A stretch of DNA of 64,000 bases from Streptomyces misionensis. Its GTDB lineage: Bacteria > Actinomycetota > Actinomycetes > Streptomycetales > Streptomycetaceae. Location: NCBI RefSeq assembly GCF_900104815.1, contig NZ_FNTD01000004.1:6261001-6325000 (forward strand). Reading direction: 5' to 3'. The notes under the pieces are model-generated. The model had not been told where the DNA came from. It ran no database searches and was given only the letters and a program-made list of their open reading frames with translations. Shown in pieces: positions 47,243-58,866 of the stretch (the first letter of the stretch is position 1; every line of letters starts with the position of its first letter). The position numbers were made by a program, and so were the translations under genes.

Positions 47243-48286
47243 CTAGCCGAACTGCTGCTCCAGGTCCTTGAGCTTGCGCTCCAGGGAGTCCAGTCGAGGC
47301 AGGGCCATGGTGTCGTCCTCCGCGGTGAGGTCGACGGTCACCGGCTCAGACCCCTTGCGAACCGGCTGAAGAGAGGGACGGGACGGTACCGGAAGCTGGT
47401 CCGTACCCGATATGGCAGGCTCCGCGGGAGCGGGCGCGGGCCCGCGCTCCACCGCCTGCACCTCCACCTGCCGGCCGCCGGGACGGCCCACCAGCCGCCC
47501 GTGGCCCCGGCTGATCGCCTTGAGCTGGGCGCGCTCCATCCGCTCCTGCTCGCGCCGCCGCTGCCGCGCCTGCTCCTTCTGCCGCTTGTCCTCGCGGACC
47601 TCCTCGACGGCCTCGTCGAGGCTGCGCACGCCCTCCAGCAGCATCAGCGACCAGGCGCGGTAGGTCTCGCGGGGCGCCCGCAGCCAGCGCACGATGCGGA
47701 TCTGCGGCAGCGGACGCGGCACCAGACCCTGCTCACGCAGCGCCGCACGGCGGGTCTGCTTCAGCGCGCGGTCGAACAGGACGGCCGCCGACAGGGACAT
47801 ACCGGAGAAGAACTGCGGGGCGCCCGCGTGCCCGGCGCCGCGCGGCGCGTGCACCCAGTTGAACCAGGCCGCGGCCGCCGCGAACAGCCACACGAGGATG
47901 CGCGAGCCGAGCGCCGCGTCACCGTGGCTGGCCTCGCGCACGGCGAGCACGGAGCAGAACATGGCCGCGCCGTCCAGGCCGAACGGCACCAGGTACTGCC
48001 AGCCGTCGCTCAGCCCGAGGTTCTGCTCGCCGAAGCCGACCAGGCCGTGGAAGGACAGGGCGGCCGCCACCGCCGCACAGCAGAACAGCAGCACGTAGGA
48101 GGCGGTGCCGTAGATGGCCTCCTTGCGCCTGCGGCGCTCCTCGCTGCGCTCCCAGGAGTCGTCCGCGTTCGCGTTCTCCCCGGAGGAGCGCTTGCCGCGC
48201 ACGAGCACCGCCACCGCCGCCAGCATGCCCAGGAGCAGTACGGCGCCGGGAAGCAGCCAGTTCAGCGATATGTCGGTCAGTCTCAT
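47243..48286 (-). CDS. DUF2637 membrane protein
   Basis: A 347-aa protein with four predicted membrane helices: WLLPGAVLLLGMLAAVAVLV, ASYVLLFCCAAVAAALSF, WQYLVPFGLDGAAMFCSVLA and LVWLFAAAAAWFNWVH. A cytoplasmic part follows with a charged coiled coil (EVREDKRQKEQARQRRREQE) and a terminal heptad-like LDSLERKLKDLEQQFG. DUF2637 proteins include the SpdB-type proteins of Streptomyces plasmids, but chromosomal copies such as this are common and there is no other plasmid gene here. The ATG at 48286 has AAGGGA about 6-7 nt upstream. Confidence 0.88.
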   Translation of the reverse strand: MRLTDISLNWLLPGAVLLLGMLAAVAVLVRGKRSSGENANADDSWERSEERRRRKEAIYGTASYVLLFCCAAVAAALSFHGLVGFGEQNLGLSDGWQYLVPFGLDGAAMFCSVLAVREASHGDAALGSRILVWLFAAAAAWFNWVHAPRGAGHAGAPQFFSGMSLSAAVLFDRALKQTRRAALREQGLVPRPLPQIRIVRWLRAPRETYRAWSLMLLEGVRSLDEAVEEVREDKRQKEQARQRRREQERMERAQLKAISRGHGRLVGRPGGRQVEVQAVERGPAPAPAEPAISGTDQLPVPSRPSLQPVRKGSEPVTVDLTAEDDTMALPRLDSLERKLKDLEQQFG

Positions 48287-48831
48287 AGGGGTCCCTTGCA
48301 TTGGGATAGGGCGTAACGCCCGCCATAGTGGCCCACTCCCGGCGGCCCTCAGGGGGTTTCGCGGCAAGAGGCCGCCAAGAAGGTGCGAGGGGATGCCCAG
48401 GGACGGCGTTCTGCTCGAACTACCGCGTGAGGGGCGGGAGTTGAGTTCGAATAAGACTACCCGTACGGATGGTTCCTCGGAAAGTTCCTGCGAGAGGTGA
48501 GGAAGTTGTGAATCACCTGTCCGGGCGGGGCGGTCCGATTCGCGTCGATCTTAATGGACGGCCGGGGCCCTTCTGTCGTTGAGGGCCCGTCAGGCGGCCT
48601 CGCGAGCCCGGTTGTTGGTGATCCCGGTGGTGCGGCGGGCGGGTGGCGGGGAAGATGTGGTGCTTCGGCGCGGCTCCCGCCCCGGCGAGCGGGCAAATTG
48701 GTGAGGTGAGCCTTCCCTTATCTTCCTCGATCGAGTTTGACCTGCCGCTCGGTATGTCTAAGGTGCTTGACGAACAACCGACAAGCCGTCGTTAATGACC
48801 CCAAGTACCGACAAGCCGCCAGGAGGACCCG
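48287..48831. other. 545-nt divergent intergenic region (DUF2637/GntR)
   Basis: No credible gene. It contains TCGAACT (48415-48421) and AGTTCGA (48444-48450) as widely spaced arms, a GGGCCCT / AGGGCCC hairpin at 48565-48588, and a good plus-strand promoter at 48737-48764. This unusually long divergent space suggests several regulators or a small RNA. Confidence 0.4.
48737..48764 (+). promoter_or_regulatory. Promoter of the GntR gene
   Basis: TTGACC (48737-48742) and TAAGGT (48759-48764) with a 16-nt spacer. Transcription would start near 48771, giving a 60-nt leader with AGGAGG before the GTG at 48832. Confidence 0.55.
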
Positions 48832-49641
48832 GTGAAGCAGGGCGTGCAGGGCTCCGCCGGGGCGCGGAACGGCGCGCGGGTGCCGGCGCAACTGCGCCCG
48901 GCGCGCGCCGAGCGCCCCGCACGCGAGCCGGACGCCGGCGCACCGGGGGCCGTACCGGGTGATCTCACGCGCGGTGACCGGCCGGTCGCCGGTCCGTCGG
49001 CCGCGGCCGAGCGCCCTTCGGTGCGGCGGTCCTCGGTGCGCGGACAGATCCTGGAGGCGCTGCGCACGGCGCTGGTGACCGGCGAGCTGAGGCCGGGCGA
49101 GGTGTACTCGGCGCCGGTGCTCGGGGAACGCTTCGGGGTCTCGGCCACGCCCGTGCGGGAGGCCATGCAGCAGCTCGCCCTGGAGGGCGCCGTCGAGGTG
49201 GTGCCCAACCGCGGGTTCCGGGTGGTGGAGCGCGGGGCGCGCGAGCTGGCCGAGCTGGCGGAGGTGCGGGAGCTGATCGAGGTCCCGGTGATGCTGCGGC
49301 TGGCCCGGACGGTGCCGGCGGAGCGCTGGGCGGCGCTGCGGCCGCTGGCGGAGGAATCGGTGCGGGCGGCGGCCTCGGGCTGTCCGGCCGCGTACGCGGA
49401 GTCCGACCGTGCCTTCCACCGGGCGATGCTGGGGCTGTCCGGCAACGAGGAACTGGTCCGGATCGCGGAGGACCTGCACCGGCGGGCGCAGTGGCCCCTC
49501 GTCGGCGGCGCCGTCCGCCACGCCCGCGCGGACCTGGCCGCGGACGCGGCCGAGCACGTGACCCTGCTGGACGCGCTGGTCGCCGGGGACCTCGACGTGG
49601 TGCCGGGGCTGGTGACCGAGCACTTCGCGGGCGTGAGCTGA
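48832..49641 (+). CDS. GntR family transcriptional regulator (FCD domain)
   Basis: A 269-aa regulator. After a 60-residue Ala/Arg/Pro-rich head, residues 68-130 form the GntR winged helix (RGQILEALRTALVTGELRPGEVYS ... FGVSATPVREAMQQLALEGAVEVVPNRGFRV). The remaining part is an FCD ligand-binding bundle with LAEVRELIEVPVMLRLA, SDRAFHRAMLGLSGNEEL and DAAEHVTLLDALVAGD. His residues in those blocks are typical metal ligands. The GTG at 48832 is preceded by AGGAGG at a 6-nt spacing. It probably responds to a carboxylic acid. The target gene is not evident. Confidence 0.92.
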   Translation: MKQGVQGSAGARNGARVPAQLRPARAERPAREPDAGAPGAVPGDLTRGDRPVAGPSAAAERPSVRRSSVRGQILEALRTALVTGELRPGEVYSAPVLGERFGVSATPVREAMQQLALEGAVEVVPNRGFRVVERGARELAELAEVRELIEVPVMLRLARTVPAERWAALRPLAEESVRAAASGCPAAYAESDRAFHRAMLGLSGNEELVRIAEDLHRRAQWPLVGGAVRHARADLAADAAEHVTLLDALVAGDLDVVPGLVTEHFAGVS

Positions 49642-49666
49642 TCGGCGCCCCCGGGCCGCACGAAAA

Positions 49667-49703
49667 CACCGGCCGGGCGCCTCGGTGAGGCACCCGGCCG
49701 GTG
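49667..49703. terminator. Bidirectional terminator between GntR and DUF2231 genes
   Basis: CACCGGCCGGGCGCCTC pairs with GAGGCACCCGGCCGGTG (one mismatch) across a GGT loop, between the convergent genes. Confidence 0.75.
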
Positions 49704-49736
49704 GTACGGCCGCCCGCCGCGACGGCGGCCCGCCGC

Positions 49737-50246
49737 TCAGGACCCGTCGGCACCGCGCTCCTCGTGCGCCGTCTTCGAGAAGCCGTCGTGCCACGCCGCC
49801 TTCGCCCCGGAGTCTCCGATCCGGTACACGTCCACCACCGCGCCCACCGCGACGACCACGGACAGCACGCCCACCACGACCCGCACCGGAAGCGCGGACC
49901 AGCGCCCGCCGCGCTCGGCGCCCGCCGTGCGACGCCCCGCCCACCACACGAACGCCGCGAGGACGAAGAGGCCGAGGGCCCACGGCAGCAGCCCGTCGCC
50001 CAGTTCGGTGTGCCGGCGCACCAGCGGGTCGGAGTCGACGTGCCGCTCCAGCCACTCGCCCGCGTTGGTGGTCAGCGGCACGCTGACGAGCCCGACGAAG
50101 GCCAGCACGGGCAGCAGCACGCCCAGCCGCCGCGCGGCCCGCGGCCACAGCGCCGCGGCCATCAGGGCGAGGGCCGTCAGGGGTATCAGGACCACGACGA
50201 CGTGCACGAGCAGGACATGGGCCGGCAGGCCGTTGACGAGTGTCAT
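49737..50246 (-). CDS. DUF2231 membrane protein
   Basis: A 169-aa membrane protein with four hydrophobic helices, starting LPAHVLLVHVVVVLIPLTALALMAAALW, with the family's His residues (HVLLVHVVVV) near the outer face of helix 1. DUF2231 proteins resemble cytochrome b561-like membrane proteins, but their function is unclear. A soluble tail ends KTAHEERGADGS. AGGAG lies 8 nt upstream of the ATG at 50246. It is probably monocistronic. Confidence 0.88.
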   Translation of the reverse strand: MTLVNGLPAHVLLVHVVVVLIPLTALALMAAALWPRAARRLGVLLPVLAFVGLVSVPLTTNAGEWLERHVDSDPLVRRHTELGDGLLPWALGLFVLAAFVWWAGRRTAGAERGGRWSALPVRVVVGVLSVVVAVGAVVDVYRIGDSGAKAAWHDGFSKTAHEERGADGS

Positions 50247-50343
50247 CCGACGTTCTCCTGGAGTGGGGGGTTCGGGGCGCGTCAGACTGGCACAGCCGTC
50301 TCTCAGTTCCCTCTGAGCACCCCGTCCCCCCACGCATCTCCGC

Positions 50344-51126
50344 TCACGCGGTCGCGGTCCCGGCCGCCGGCGGGGCCAGCTGGGCCGCCAGCCAGGTCGG
50401 TACGCCGCCCAGCAGGCGGAACAGGCGGCGGGCCTCCTCCCGCAGCCGGGACGCGGCCGGTTCCTCCTCGGTGTCGGCCAGCGACACCAGGGCCGGCGCC
50501 GTACCCACCAGGTAGCCCAGCTCCTCCCGGATCCGCAGGGACTCGGCGAAGCCGTGCCGGGCCTCCGCCAACTCCCCGTCGCGCAGGGCGAGTCCGGCGA
50601 GATGGCGCCAGGTGAACGACAGCAGCAGCGGGTCCGCGTGCGCGGTGGCGCCCGCGTGGGCCCGGCGGTAGGCGGCCCGCGCCGCCTGCGGCGAACGGGA
50701 CAGGTTCTCCGCGAGCAGCCCCCGGCGGAAGTCCAGCAGCGCCCGGCCCGCCGCCCCCGGCGGGATCAGCGCCGCCGCCCGCCCCAGCGCCGCCCGCGCC
50801 TCGTCCACCCGGTCCCGCACGCCGTGCAGGGTCGCGGCGTAGGCGAGCTGGCCGCGCTCGCAGGCGGCCGCGCCCCGCTCCTCGTCGGTGTGCGCGAGCG
50901 CCTCCGCCGTCCGCAGCGCGTCCTCCGCGTCCGCCCAGCCGCGCTCGGTGTACAGGCAGCGTTCGACCAGCAGCATGGCCCGTTGCAGCGCCGCGCCCGG
51001 GCTGTCGGGTGGCAGCAGGGCCGCGGCGTCGGCCCAGCAGGCCCGCGAGCGCAGCCTCCATACCGCGGTCTGGAGAGGATCGTCACCGGCGGTCGTTCCG
51101 TTCCCAGACATGGCGGTATGCGCCAC
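50344..51126 (-). CDS. Helical-repeat (TPR-like) protein of unknown function
   Basis: A 260-aa soluble protein built of Ala/Leu-rich helices that look like tetratricopeptide repeats: LQRAMLLVERCLYTERGWADAEDALRTAE, RVDEARAALGRAAALIP and SPQAARAAYRRAHAGAT. It has no catalytic motif or membrane segment, and it resembles the repeat modules of larger Streptomyces regulators. GTG at 51126 is chosen since GGGGAGG lies 5 nt upstream; ATG 51111 is an alternative. It is transcribed away from the PucR gene, 149 nt from its stop, and may be a protein-interaction partner of unknown identity. Confidence 0.78.
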   Translation of the reverse strand: MAHTAMSGNGTTAGDDPLQTAVWRLRSRACWADAAALLPPDSPGAALQRAMLLVERCLYTERGWADAEDALRTAEALAHTDEERGAAACERGQLAYAATLHGVRDRVDEARAALGRAAALIPPGAAGRALLDFRRGLLAENLSRSPQAARAAYRRAHAGATAHADPLLLSFTWRHLAGLALRDGELAEARHGFAESLRIREELGYLVGTAPALVSLADTEEEPAASRLREEARRLFRLLGGVPTWLAAQLAPPAAGTATA

Positions 51127-51275
51127 GTTGACCTCCCCTAGCACGCCATCGAGCCCATGAGTGGTGGCCGCATTCCAGCACCGATCGAGTGGCGGGGCCA
51201 AGAGGGTGGGTGAAACTTTTCACAAAGTGGCGGGGAGTCGGCACGCCGTGCTTCGTCCGCTTCGCCCGGTTCGGT

Positions 51276-52958
51276 TCAGCTCATCCGCAGTGCCAGGAAG
51301 AAGTCGAGCTTGTCCTCCAGGCGGGACAGATCGCGTCCCGTCAACTGCTCGATCCGGCCGACCCGGTAGCGCAGCGTGTTGACGTGCAGGTGGAGCCGGG
51401 TGGCGCAGCGCGTCCAGGAGCCGTCGCAGTCCAGGAACGCCTCCAGGGTCGGGATCAGCTCCGCCCGGTGCCGGCGGTCGTAGTCCTTCAGCGGGTCCAG
51501 CAGCCGGGCCGTGAAGGCGCGGCGCACGTCGTCCGGGACGAAGGGGAGCAGCAGGACGTGGCTGGCCAGTTCCTGGTGGCCGGCCGCGCAGACCCGGCCT
51601 GGGCGGGCCGCCGCCACCCGGCGGGCGTGCCGGGCCTCCTCCAGGGCGCCGCGCAGGCCCTCCGCCGAGTGCACGGCCGCGCTGACGCCGAGGGTGAGCC
51701 GCCCGTCGTCGTCCAGGCCCGCCGCCAGCGGCTCGCGCACCGCCCGCAGCAGGGCGTCGGCGAGCAGACCGGTCTCCGCGCCCTCGTGGTCGGCCGCGAC
51801 GGCGGGCACGGCGGGCAGCGGCACCAGGGCGACCGCCTCGTCGCCGGTGTGCGCCACGGCGATCCGGTCGGACGGCTCGGGGCCGGTCGCCAGCGGGTCG
51901 ACCAGCACCTCCTCCAGCAGGGACTGGGCCACCGGACCGCCCTCGATCTCCTCGCCCTCCCACTCCACCCGGGCCACCACGACCTGCCAGTGCGGGGCCG
52001 CCCCGAGTCCGGGCAGCAGCACCGGCGCGGCCACCCGCAGCCTGGCGGCGATCTCGGCAGGCGCGGCGCCCGTCTGCACCAGTTCCAGGACCTCCTGGGC
52101 GAGCCGGCGCCGTACCGTGCGGGCCGCCTCCCGGCGGTCGCGCTCGACGGCTATCAGCTGGGTGACGCCCTGGAGCAGGTCCATGCGCTGCTCGGGCCAG
52201 TCGCCCGCGTCCGCCTCCACGGCCAGCAGCCAGTCCGAGAGCACCGTCTCGCGCACGTCGCGCGCGGCCTGCGGGGCGCGCCCCGAGGAGCGGACCGGGA
52301 AGAGCGAGTACGTCGTGCCGCCCAGCGGCACCCGGTGCGGGCCGCGCCTGCCGCTGCGGGTGGCGGCCAGGTGCTCGGCGGCCAGCCGGGCACAGGTCTC
52401 GGCGGGCAGGGCCGGGCCCGCCACCTTGGAACCGGCGATCAGCCGGCCGGTGGGGGAGAGCACCCAGGCGCGCATGTCCAGGTCCGAGCCGAGCAGGTCG
52501 AGCACCACGTCCGGGCCGCCGCCCGCGGGGCCCGAGGTCATCATCCGGCGGTGCCGGTCCACGACGGCGGCCAGGTCCCCGGCGCGCTCGCCGGAGACCT
52601 GGCGCACGACATGCTCGGTGACCGTGGCGAAGGAGACCGACTCGTCCACCGCGAACAGCGGCAGCCGGTGCTTGGCGCAGGCCGCCACCAGGTCCTCCGG
52701 CACCCCGCCCAGCTCGGCGGTGCCGGACGCGAGGGCCGCCACCCCGGCCTGCACCAGGATGCGCACGAAAGGCTCGGAATCCGCCGCGTCCCGGCGCCAG
52801 GCCAGCCCGGTCAGCACCAGCTCACCGCCGGAGAGGTAGCGGCTGGGGTCGCGCAGGTCGGTCGTCATCACACCGCGCACCGAGCGGTCCAGCTCGTCCT
52901 CGCCGCCGAGCAGCAGCAGGCCCAGCGCGTCGGTGTCCAGCAGTGCGCGCAGCCGCAT
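51276..52958 (-). CDS. pucR: PucR family transcriptional regulator of purine catabolism
   Basis: A 560-aa regulator with the PucR N-terminal domain (MRLRALLDTDALGLLLLGGEDELDRSVRGVMTTD region), a GGDEF-like middle and a C-terminal HTH_30 helix-turn-helix (TLEAFLDCDGSWTRCATRLHLHVNTLRYRVGRIEQLTG). Bacillus subtilis PucR controls purine degradation genes, and here the gene diverges from a complete xanthine dehydrogenase operon. That makes its role as the local purine-catabolism regulator very likely. A TAGATT -10-like sequence precedes the ATG at 52958 by about 28 nt. The ligand may be an intermediate such as allantoin (inference). Confidence 0.92.
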   Translation of the reverse strand: MRLRALLDTDALGLLLLGGEDELDRSVRGVMTTDLRDPSRYLSGGELVLTGLAWRRDAADSEPFVRILVQAGVAALASGTAELGGVPEDLVAACAKHRLPLFAVDESVSFATVTEHVVRQVSGERAGDLAAVVDRHRRMMTSGPAGGGPDVVLDLLGSDLDMRAWVLSPTGRLIAGSKVAGPALPAETCARLAAEHLAATRSGRRGPHRVPLGGTTYSLFPVRSSGRAPQAARDVRETVLSDWLLAVEADAGDWPEQRMDLLQGVTQLIAVERDRREAARTVRRRLAQEVLELVQTGAAPAEIAARLRVAAPVLLPGLGAAPHWQVVVARVEWEGEEIEGGPVAQSLLEEVLVDPLATGPEPSDRIAVAHTGDEAVALVPLPAVPAVAADHEGAETGLLADALLRAVREPLAAGLDDDGRLTLGVSAAVHSAEGLRGALEEARHARRVAAARPGRVCAAGHQELASHVLLLPFVPDDVRRAFTARLLDPLKDYDRRHRAELIPTLEAFLDCDGSWTRCATRLHLHVNTLRYRVGRIEQLTGRDLSRLEDKLDFFLALRMS

Positions 52959-53323
52959 CTCGTCGCCGCCGTTTCTGTGTCTCGAAATCTACGTTGGATC
53001 TTGGGAGGGTGAAGGGGGAGCGACCGGCGCGGCGCTCCGGGGCCCGCTCGGGGTCTCCGCCGCCGCTCCCGCCGCCGGCGGGAAGCCGCTTCCCGTGTGT
53101 CCCGGGAGAAACGGAGAGGATTCCGATGTCCTCCGTTCATACGAATCTACAAGATGCTCGGCCTGGCCAGCGAACTCCTTCATGGTTTCGGTGACTGACC
53201 CCGCCGGAGTACGCGGCGGTGTACTGACTCCACTCCGCGTCAACAGGACAGGAACGAGCCGCGCCCGCCGCACACGGATTGGCTCACCTCGCACAACCCA
53301 CGAGACGAAGAAGAGAGCCGGTC
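52959..53323. promoter_or_regulatory. Divergent pucR/xdh regulatory region
   Basis: This 365-nt region must hold the promoters of pucR and the xanthine dehydrogenase operon. A minus-strand TAGATT (52986-52991) could serve pucR. On the plus strand CATACGAATCTACAAGAT (53137-53154) is the most A/T-rich stretch and may contain the operon -10. A 22-codon frame (53126-53194) with GAGAGGA 5 nt upstream overlaps it. Confidence 0.45.
53126..53194 (+). CDS. Possible 22-aa upstream ORF of the xdh operon
   Basis: ATG at 53126 with GAGAGGA 5 nt upstream and a TGA at 53194, 129 nt before the first xdh gene. The peptide begins MSSVHTNLQ and is not similar to known leaders. A -10-like stretch inside it makes it uncertain whether it is even transcribed. 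Confidence 0.25.
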   Translation: MSSVHTNLQDARPGQRTPSWFR

Positions 53324-54217
53324 ATGGACTTCCTTCGCCCCGCCAGCTGGGAGGAGGCGCTCGCCGCGAAGGCCGAGCATCCCACCGCTGTGCCGATTGC
53401 GGGTGGCACCGATGTGATGGTCGAGATCAACTTCGACCACCGCAGGCCCGAGTACCTGCTCGACCTCAACCGAGTCGGCGAACTCCAGGAATGGGAGGCC
53501 GGCGAGGACACCGTACGGCTGGGCGCCTCCGTGCCGTACACCGCGATCATGGAGCAGCTCCGTGCCGAGCTGCCGGGCCTCGCGCTCGCCGCGCACACGG
53601 TCGCCTCCCCGCAGATCCGCAACCGCGGCGGCGTCGGCGGCAACCTCGGCACGGCCTCGCCCGCCGGCGACGCCCACCCCGCGCTCCTCGCGGCCGGCGC
53701 CGAGGTCGAGGTGGCGTCGGCCGCGCGCGGCACCCGCATGATCCCGATCGACGCCTTCTACACCGGCGTCAAGCGCAACGCGCTCCAGCCCGACGAGCTG
53801 ATCCGCGCCGTGCACATCGCGAAGGCCGACGGACCGCAGCAGTACTCCAAGGTCGGCACCCGCAACGCCATGGTCATCGCCGTGTGCGCCTTCGGACTCG
53901 CCCTGCACCCGGCCACCCGCACCGTGCGCACCGGCATCGGCTCCGCCGCGCCCACGCCGGTGCGCGCCACGGCCGCGGAGGAGTTCCTCAACGCGGCCCT
54001 GGAGGAAGGCGGCTTCTGGGACAACGGGAAGGTCGTCACCCCGTCGGCCGTCAAGCGGTTCGCCGACCTGTGCGCGGCCGCCTGCAACCCGATCGACGAC
54101 GTCCGCGGCACCGCGAGCTACCGCCGCCACGCGATCGGCGTGCTGGCCCGCCGGACGCTGACCTGGACCTGGGAGTCTTACCGCGGCGCCCGCCGCACCA
54201 CCGAGGGAGCTGCGTGA
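53324..54217 (+). CDS. Xanthine dehydrogenase FAD-binding subunit
   Basis: Medium subunit of a three-subunit molybdenum hydroxylase, 297 aa. FAD contacts are in VPIAGGTDVMVEINF and in the diagnostic AAHTVASPQIRNRGGVGGNLGTASPAGDAHPALLAAGA stretch. It receives electrons from the molybdenum site through the 2Fe-2S subunit and passes them to NAD or oxygen. AAGAGAG precedes the ATG at 53324. The stop overlaps the next start by one base (TGATG), as expected for subunits made in equal amounts. Confidence 0.94.
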   Translation: MDFLRPASWEEALAAKAEHPTAVPIAGGTDVMVEINFDHRRPEYLLDLNRVGELQEWEAGEDTVRLGASVPYTAIMEQLRAELPGLALAAHTVASPQIRNRGGVGGNLGTASPAGDAHPALLAAGAEVEVASAARGTRMIPIDAFYTGVKRNALQPDELIRAVHIAKADGPQQYSKVGTRNAMVIAVCAFGLALHPATRTVRTGIGSAAPTPVRATAAEEFLNAALEEGGFWDNGKVVTPSAVKRFADLCAAACNPIDDVRGTASYRRHAIGVLARRTLTWTWESYRGARRTTEGAA

Positions 54218-54789
54218 TGCGCGTCAACTTCACCGTCAACGGACGCCCGCAGCAGGCCGACGACGTCTGGGAGGGCGAGTCCCTGCTCTACGTGCTGCGC
54301 GAGCGGCTCGGCCTGCCCGGTTCCAAGAACGCCTGCGAGCAGGGCGAGTGCGGCTCCTGCACGGTCCGGCTCGACGGCGTGCCGGTCTGCTCCTGTCTGG
54401 TCGCGGCCGGGCAGGCCGAGGGCCGGGACGTGGTGACCGTCGAGGGGCTGGCCGACTTCGCCAGGCAGCGCGCCCAGGGCGAGGGCGAGGGCACCTCCCT
54501 GGACGCGGCCAAGGGCTGGCAGGCCGCGGGCGGCACCGACTCGCAGACCGGCGAGGGCGCCGAACTCGCCCCGATCCAGCAGGCGTTCATCGACGCGGGC
54601 GCCGTCCAGTGCGGGTTCTGCACCCCGGGCCTGCTCGTCGCCTCCGACGAACTGCTGGAGCGCAACCCGAACCCGTCCGACGCCGACATCCGCGAGGCGC
54701 TGTCGGGCAACCTGTGCCGCTGCACGGGCTACGAGAAGATCATGGACGCGGTCCGCCTCGCGGCCGCCCGCCAGTCCGAGGGGGTCTGA
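54217..54789 (+). CDS. Xanthine dehydrogenase 2Fe-2S subunit
   Basis: Small iron-sulfur subunit, 190 aa. The plant-ferredoxin-like first cluster is ACEQGECGSCTVRLDG with VCSC, and the second is in VQCGFCTPG with NLCRCTGYEKI. Between the two domains there is an insertion of about 30 residues rich in Gly, Gln and Ser (ARQRAQGEGEGTSLDAAKG), longer than in most relatives. The start overlaps the FAD subunit stop. It is followed after 2 nt by the molybdenum subunit. Confidence 0.94.
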   Translation: MRVNFTVNGRPQQADDVWEGESLLYVLRERLGLPGSKNACEQGECGSCTVRLDGVPVCSCLVAAGQAEGRDVVTVEGLADFARQRAQGEGEGTSLDAAKGWQAAGGTDSQTGEGAELAPIQQAFIDAGAVQCGFCTPGLLVASDELLERNPNPSDADIREALSGNLCRCTGYEKIMDAVRLAAARQSEGV

Positions 54790-54791
54790 CC

Positions 54792-57176
<2,385 letters not shown>

Positions 57177-57368
57177 CCCCACCCACCGCCGCCGCGGGCA
57201 CCCCCATGCGGGTGCCCGCCGCGGCACCCCGGCGCCGGGCGACCGCTCGTCCCCGGCCCACCCCACACGTGCAGCGCCGGGCCGTCCCCCGGGTTTACGT
57301 GCACATCCCAAATCCCGCGCTCCCCAGCGGAGTCGTGGGTGCCCCTGTGAACCTTGGGAGACGGCACC

Positions 57369-58826
57369 ATGACCCACCCATCAGTGGAGCCCAGGACCAC
57401 CGCCGAGGACGCCGGAGACGGCAGCCGCGTCCCGGCCGGCCGGTCCTGGCTCGACCGGTACTTCCACATATCCCGCAGAGGATCCACGGTCGCGCGCGAG
57501 GTGCGCGGCGGCATCACCACCTTCATGGCGATGGCCTACATCCTCCTGCTCAACCCCCTGATCCTGTCCGGCAAGGACGTGCACGGGGACACCCTCGGCC
57601 AGAAGGCCCTGATCACCGCGACCGCCTTCGCCGCGGCCCTCACCACCCTGCTGATGGGCTTCGTCGGCAAGGTGCCGCTCGCCCTCGCCGCCGGCCTGTC
57701 GGTCTCCGGCGTGCTGTCCGCGCAGGTGGTCCCCCACATGACCTGGCCGCAGGCGATGGGCATGTGCGTGCTGTACGGCGCCGTCATCATGCTGCTGGTC
57801 GTCACCGGCCTGCGCGAGATGATCATGAACGCGATCCCGCTCGCGCTCAAGCACGGCATCACCATGGGCATCGGCCTGTTCATCGCCCTGATCGGCTTCT
57901 ACAAGTCCGGCTTCGTGCACCAGGGCAAGGGCACCCCGCTCGGCCTGGGACCCGCGGGCCAGCTCACCGGCTGGCCGGTGCTGCTCTTCGCCGGCACCCT
58001 GCTGCTGATCTTCATGCTCCAGGCCCGGGGCATCCCCGGCGCCATCCTCATCGGCATCGTCGCCGGCACCGTCGTCGCCGCCGTCCTCAACGGCCTCGGC
58101 GTCATCGACCCCCGCCAGTGGGCGGGCGGCGCGCCCGAACTGCACGGCGGCGCGGTCTCCATGCCGGACTTCTCGCTCTTCGGCCACGTCGGCTTCGGCG
58201 GCTGGGGCCAGGTCGGCGGAATGACCATCGCGGTGATCGTCTTCACCCTGGTCCTGGCCGGCTTCTTCGACGCGATGGCCACCATCATCGGGGTCGGCAC
58301 CGAGGCCCGGCTCGCCGACGCCCAGGGCCGGATGCCCGGCCTGTCCAAGGCGCTGTTCATCGACGGCGCGGGCGGGGCGATCGGCGGGGTGACCGGCGGC
58401 TCCGGGCAGACCGTCTTCATCGAGTCGGCGACCGGCGTCGGCGAGGGCGCGCGCACCGGCCTGGCCTCCGTGGTCACCGGCCTGTTCTTCGCCGCGTGCC
58501 TCTTCTTCACCCCGGTCACCGCGATCGTCCCGCAGGAGGTCGCCTCCGCCGCCCTGGTCGTCATCGGCGCGATGATGCTGATGAACGCCCGGCACGTGGA
58601 CTGGGGCGACCGTGCCACCGCCATCCCGGTCTTCCTGACCGTCGTCCTGATGCCGTTCACGTACACCATCACCACCGGTGTCGCCGCGGGTGTCGTCTCC
58701 TGGACGGCCATCAAGGCGGCCCAGGGCCGCTTCCGCGAGGTCGGCGCCTTCATGTGGGGCCTGACGGCCGTCTTCCTGGTCTACTTCGCGCTCCATCCCG
58801 TCGAGGGCTGGCTCGGAGTCCACTAG
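57369..58826 (+). CDS. NCS2-type purine permease
   Basis: A 485-aa transporter of the nucleobase-cation symporter 2/AzgA branch with about 12 membrane helices. Typical blocks are GITTFMAMAYILLLNPLIL, ALAAGLSVSGVL (where relatives read AFAPGMG), GFFDAMATIIGVGTEA and TGGSGQTVFIESATGVGEGARTG. It very likely imports hypoxanthine, xanthine or guanine to feed the dehydrogenase encoded just upstream. GGGAG lies 8 nt before the ATG at 57369. The 192-nt gap after the molybdenum subunit could hold an extra promoter. Confidence 0.93.
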   Translation: MTHPSVEPRTTAEDAGDGSRVPAGRSWLDRYFHISRRGSTVAREVRGGITTFMAMAYILLLNPLILSGKDVHGDTLGQKALITATAFAAALTTLLMGFVGKVPLALAAGLSVSGVLSAQVVPHMTWPQAMGMCVLYGAVIMLLVVTGLREMIMNAIPLALKHGITMGIGLFIALIGFYKSGFVHQGKGTPLGLGPAGQLTGWPVLLFAGTLLLIFMLQARGIPGAILIGIVAGTVVAAVLNGLGVIDPRQWAGGAPELHGGAVSMPDFSLFGHVGFGGWGQVGGMTIAVIVFTLVLAGFFDAMATIIGVGTEARLADAQGRMPGLSKALFIDGAGGAIGGVTGGSGQTVFIESATGVGEGARTGLASVVTGLFFAACLFFTPVTAIVPQEVASAALVVIGAMMLMNARHVDWGDRATAIPVFLTVVLMPFTYTITTGVAAGVVSWTAIKAAQGRFREVGAFMWGLTAVFLVYFALHPVEGWLGVH

Positions 58827-58866
58827 CAACCCCCCTTTTCCGCAAGCTCGTTGAGGAGAACGACAG

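Noticed and set aside
47243..48286. Integrated plasmid or conjugative element suggested by DUF2637
   Set aside because: No integrase, replication, tra or attachment-site repeat accompanies it; chromosomal DUF2637 genes are common in Streptomyces.
48700..48720. Iron-box-like sequence upstream of the GntR gene
   Set aside because: GTGAGGTGAGCCTTCCCTTA only loosely follows the DmdR palindrome; the two halves do not match well and no iron gene is adjacent.
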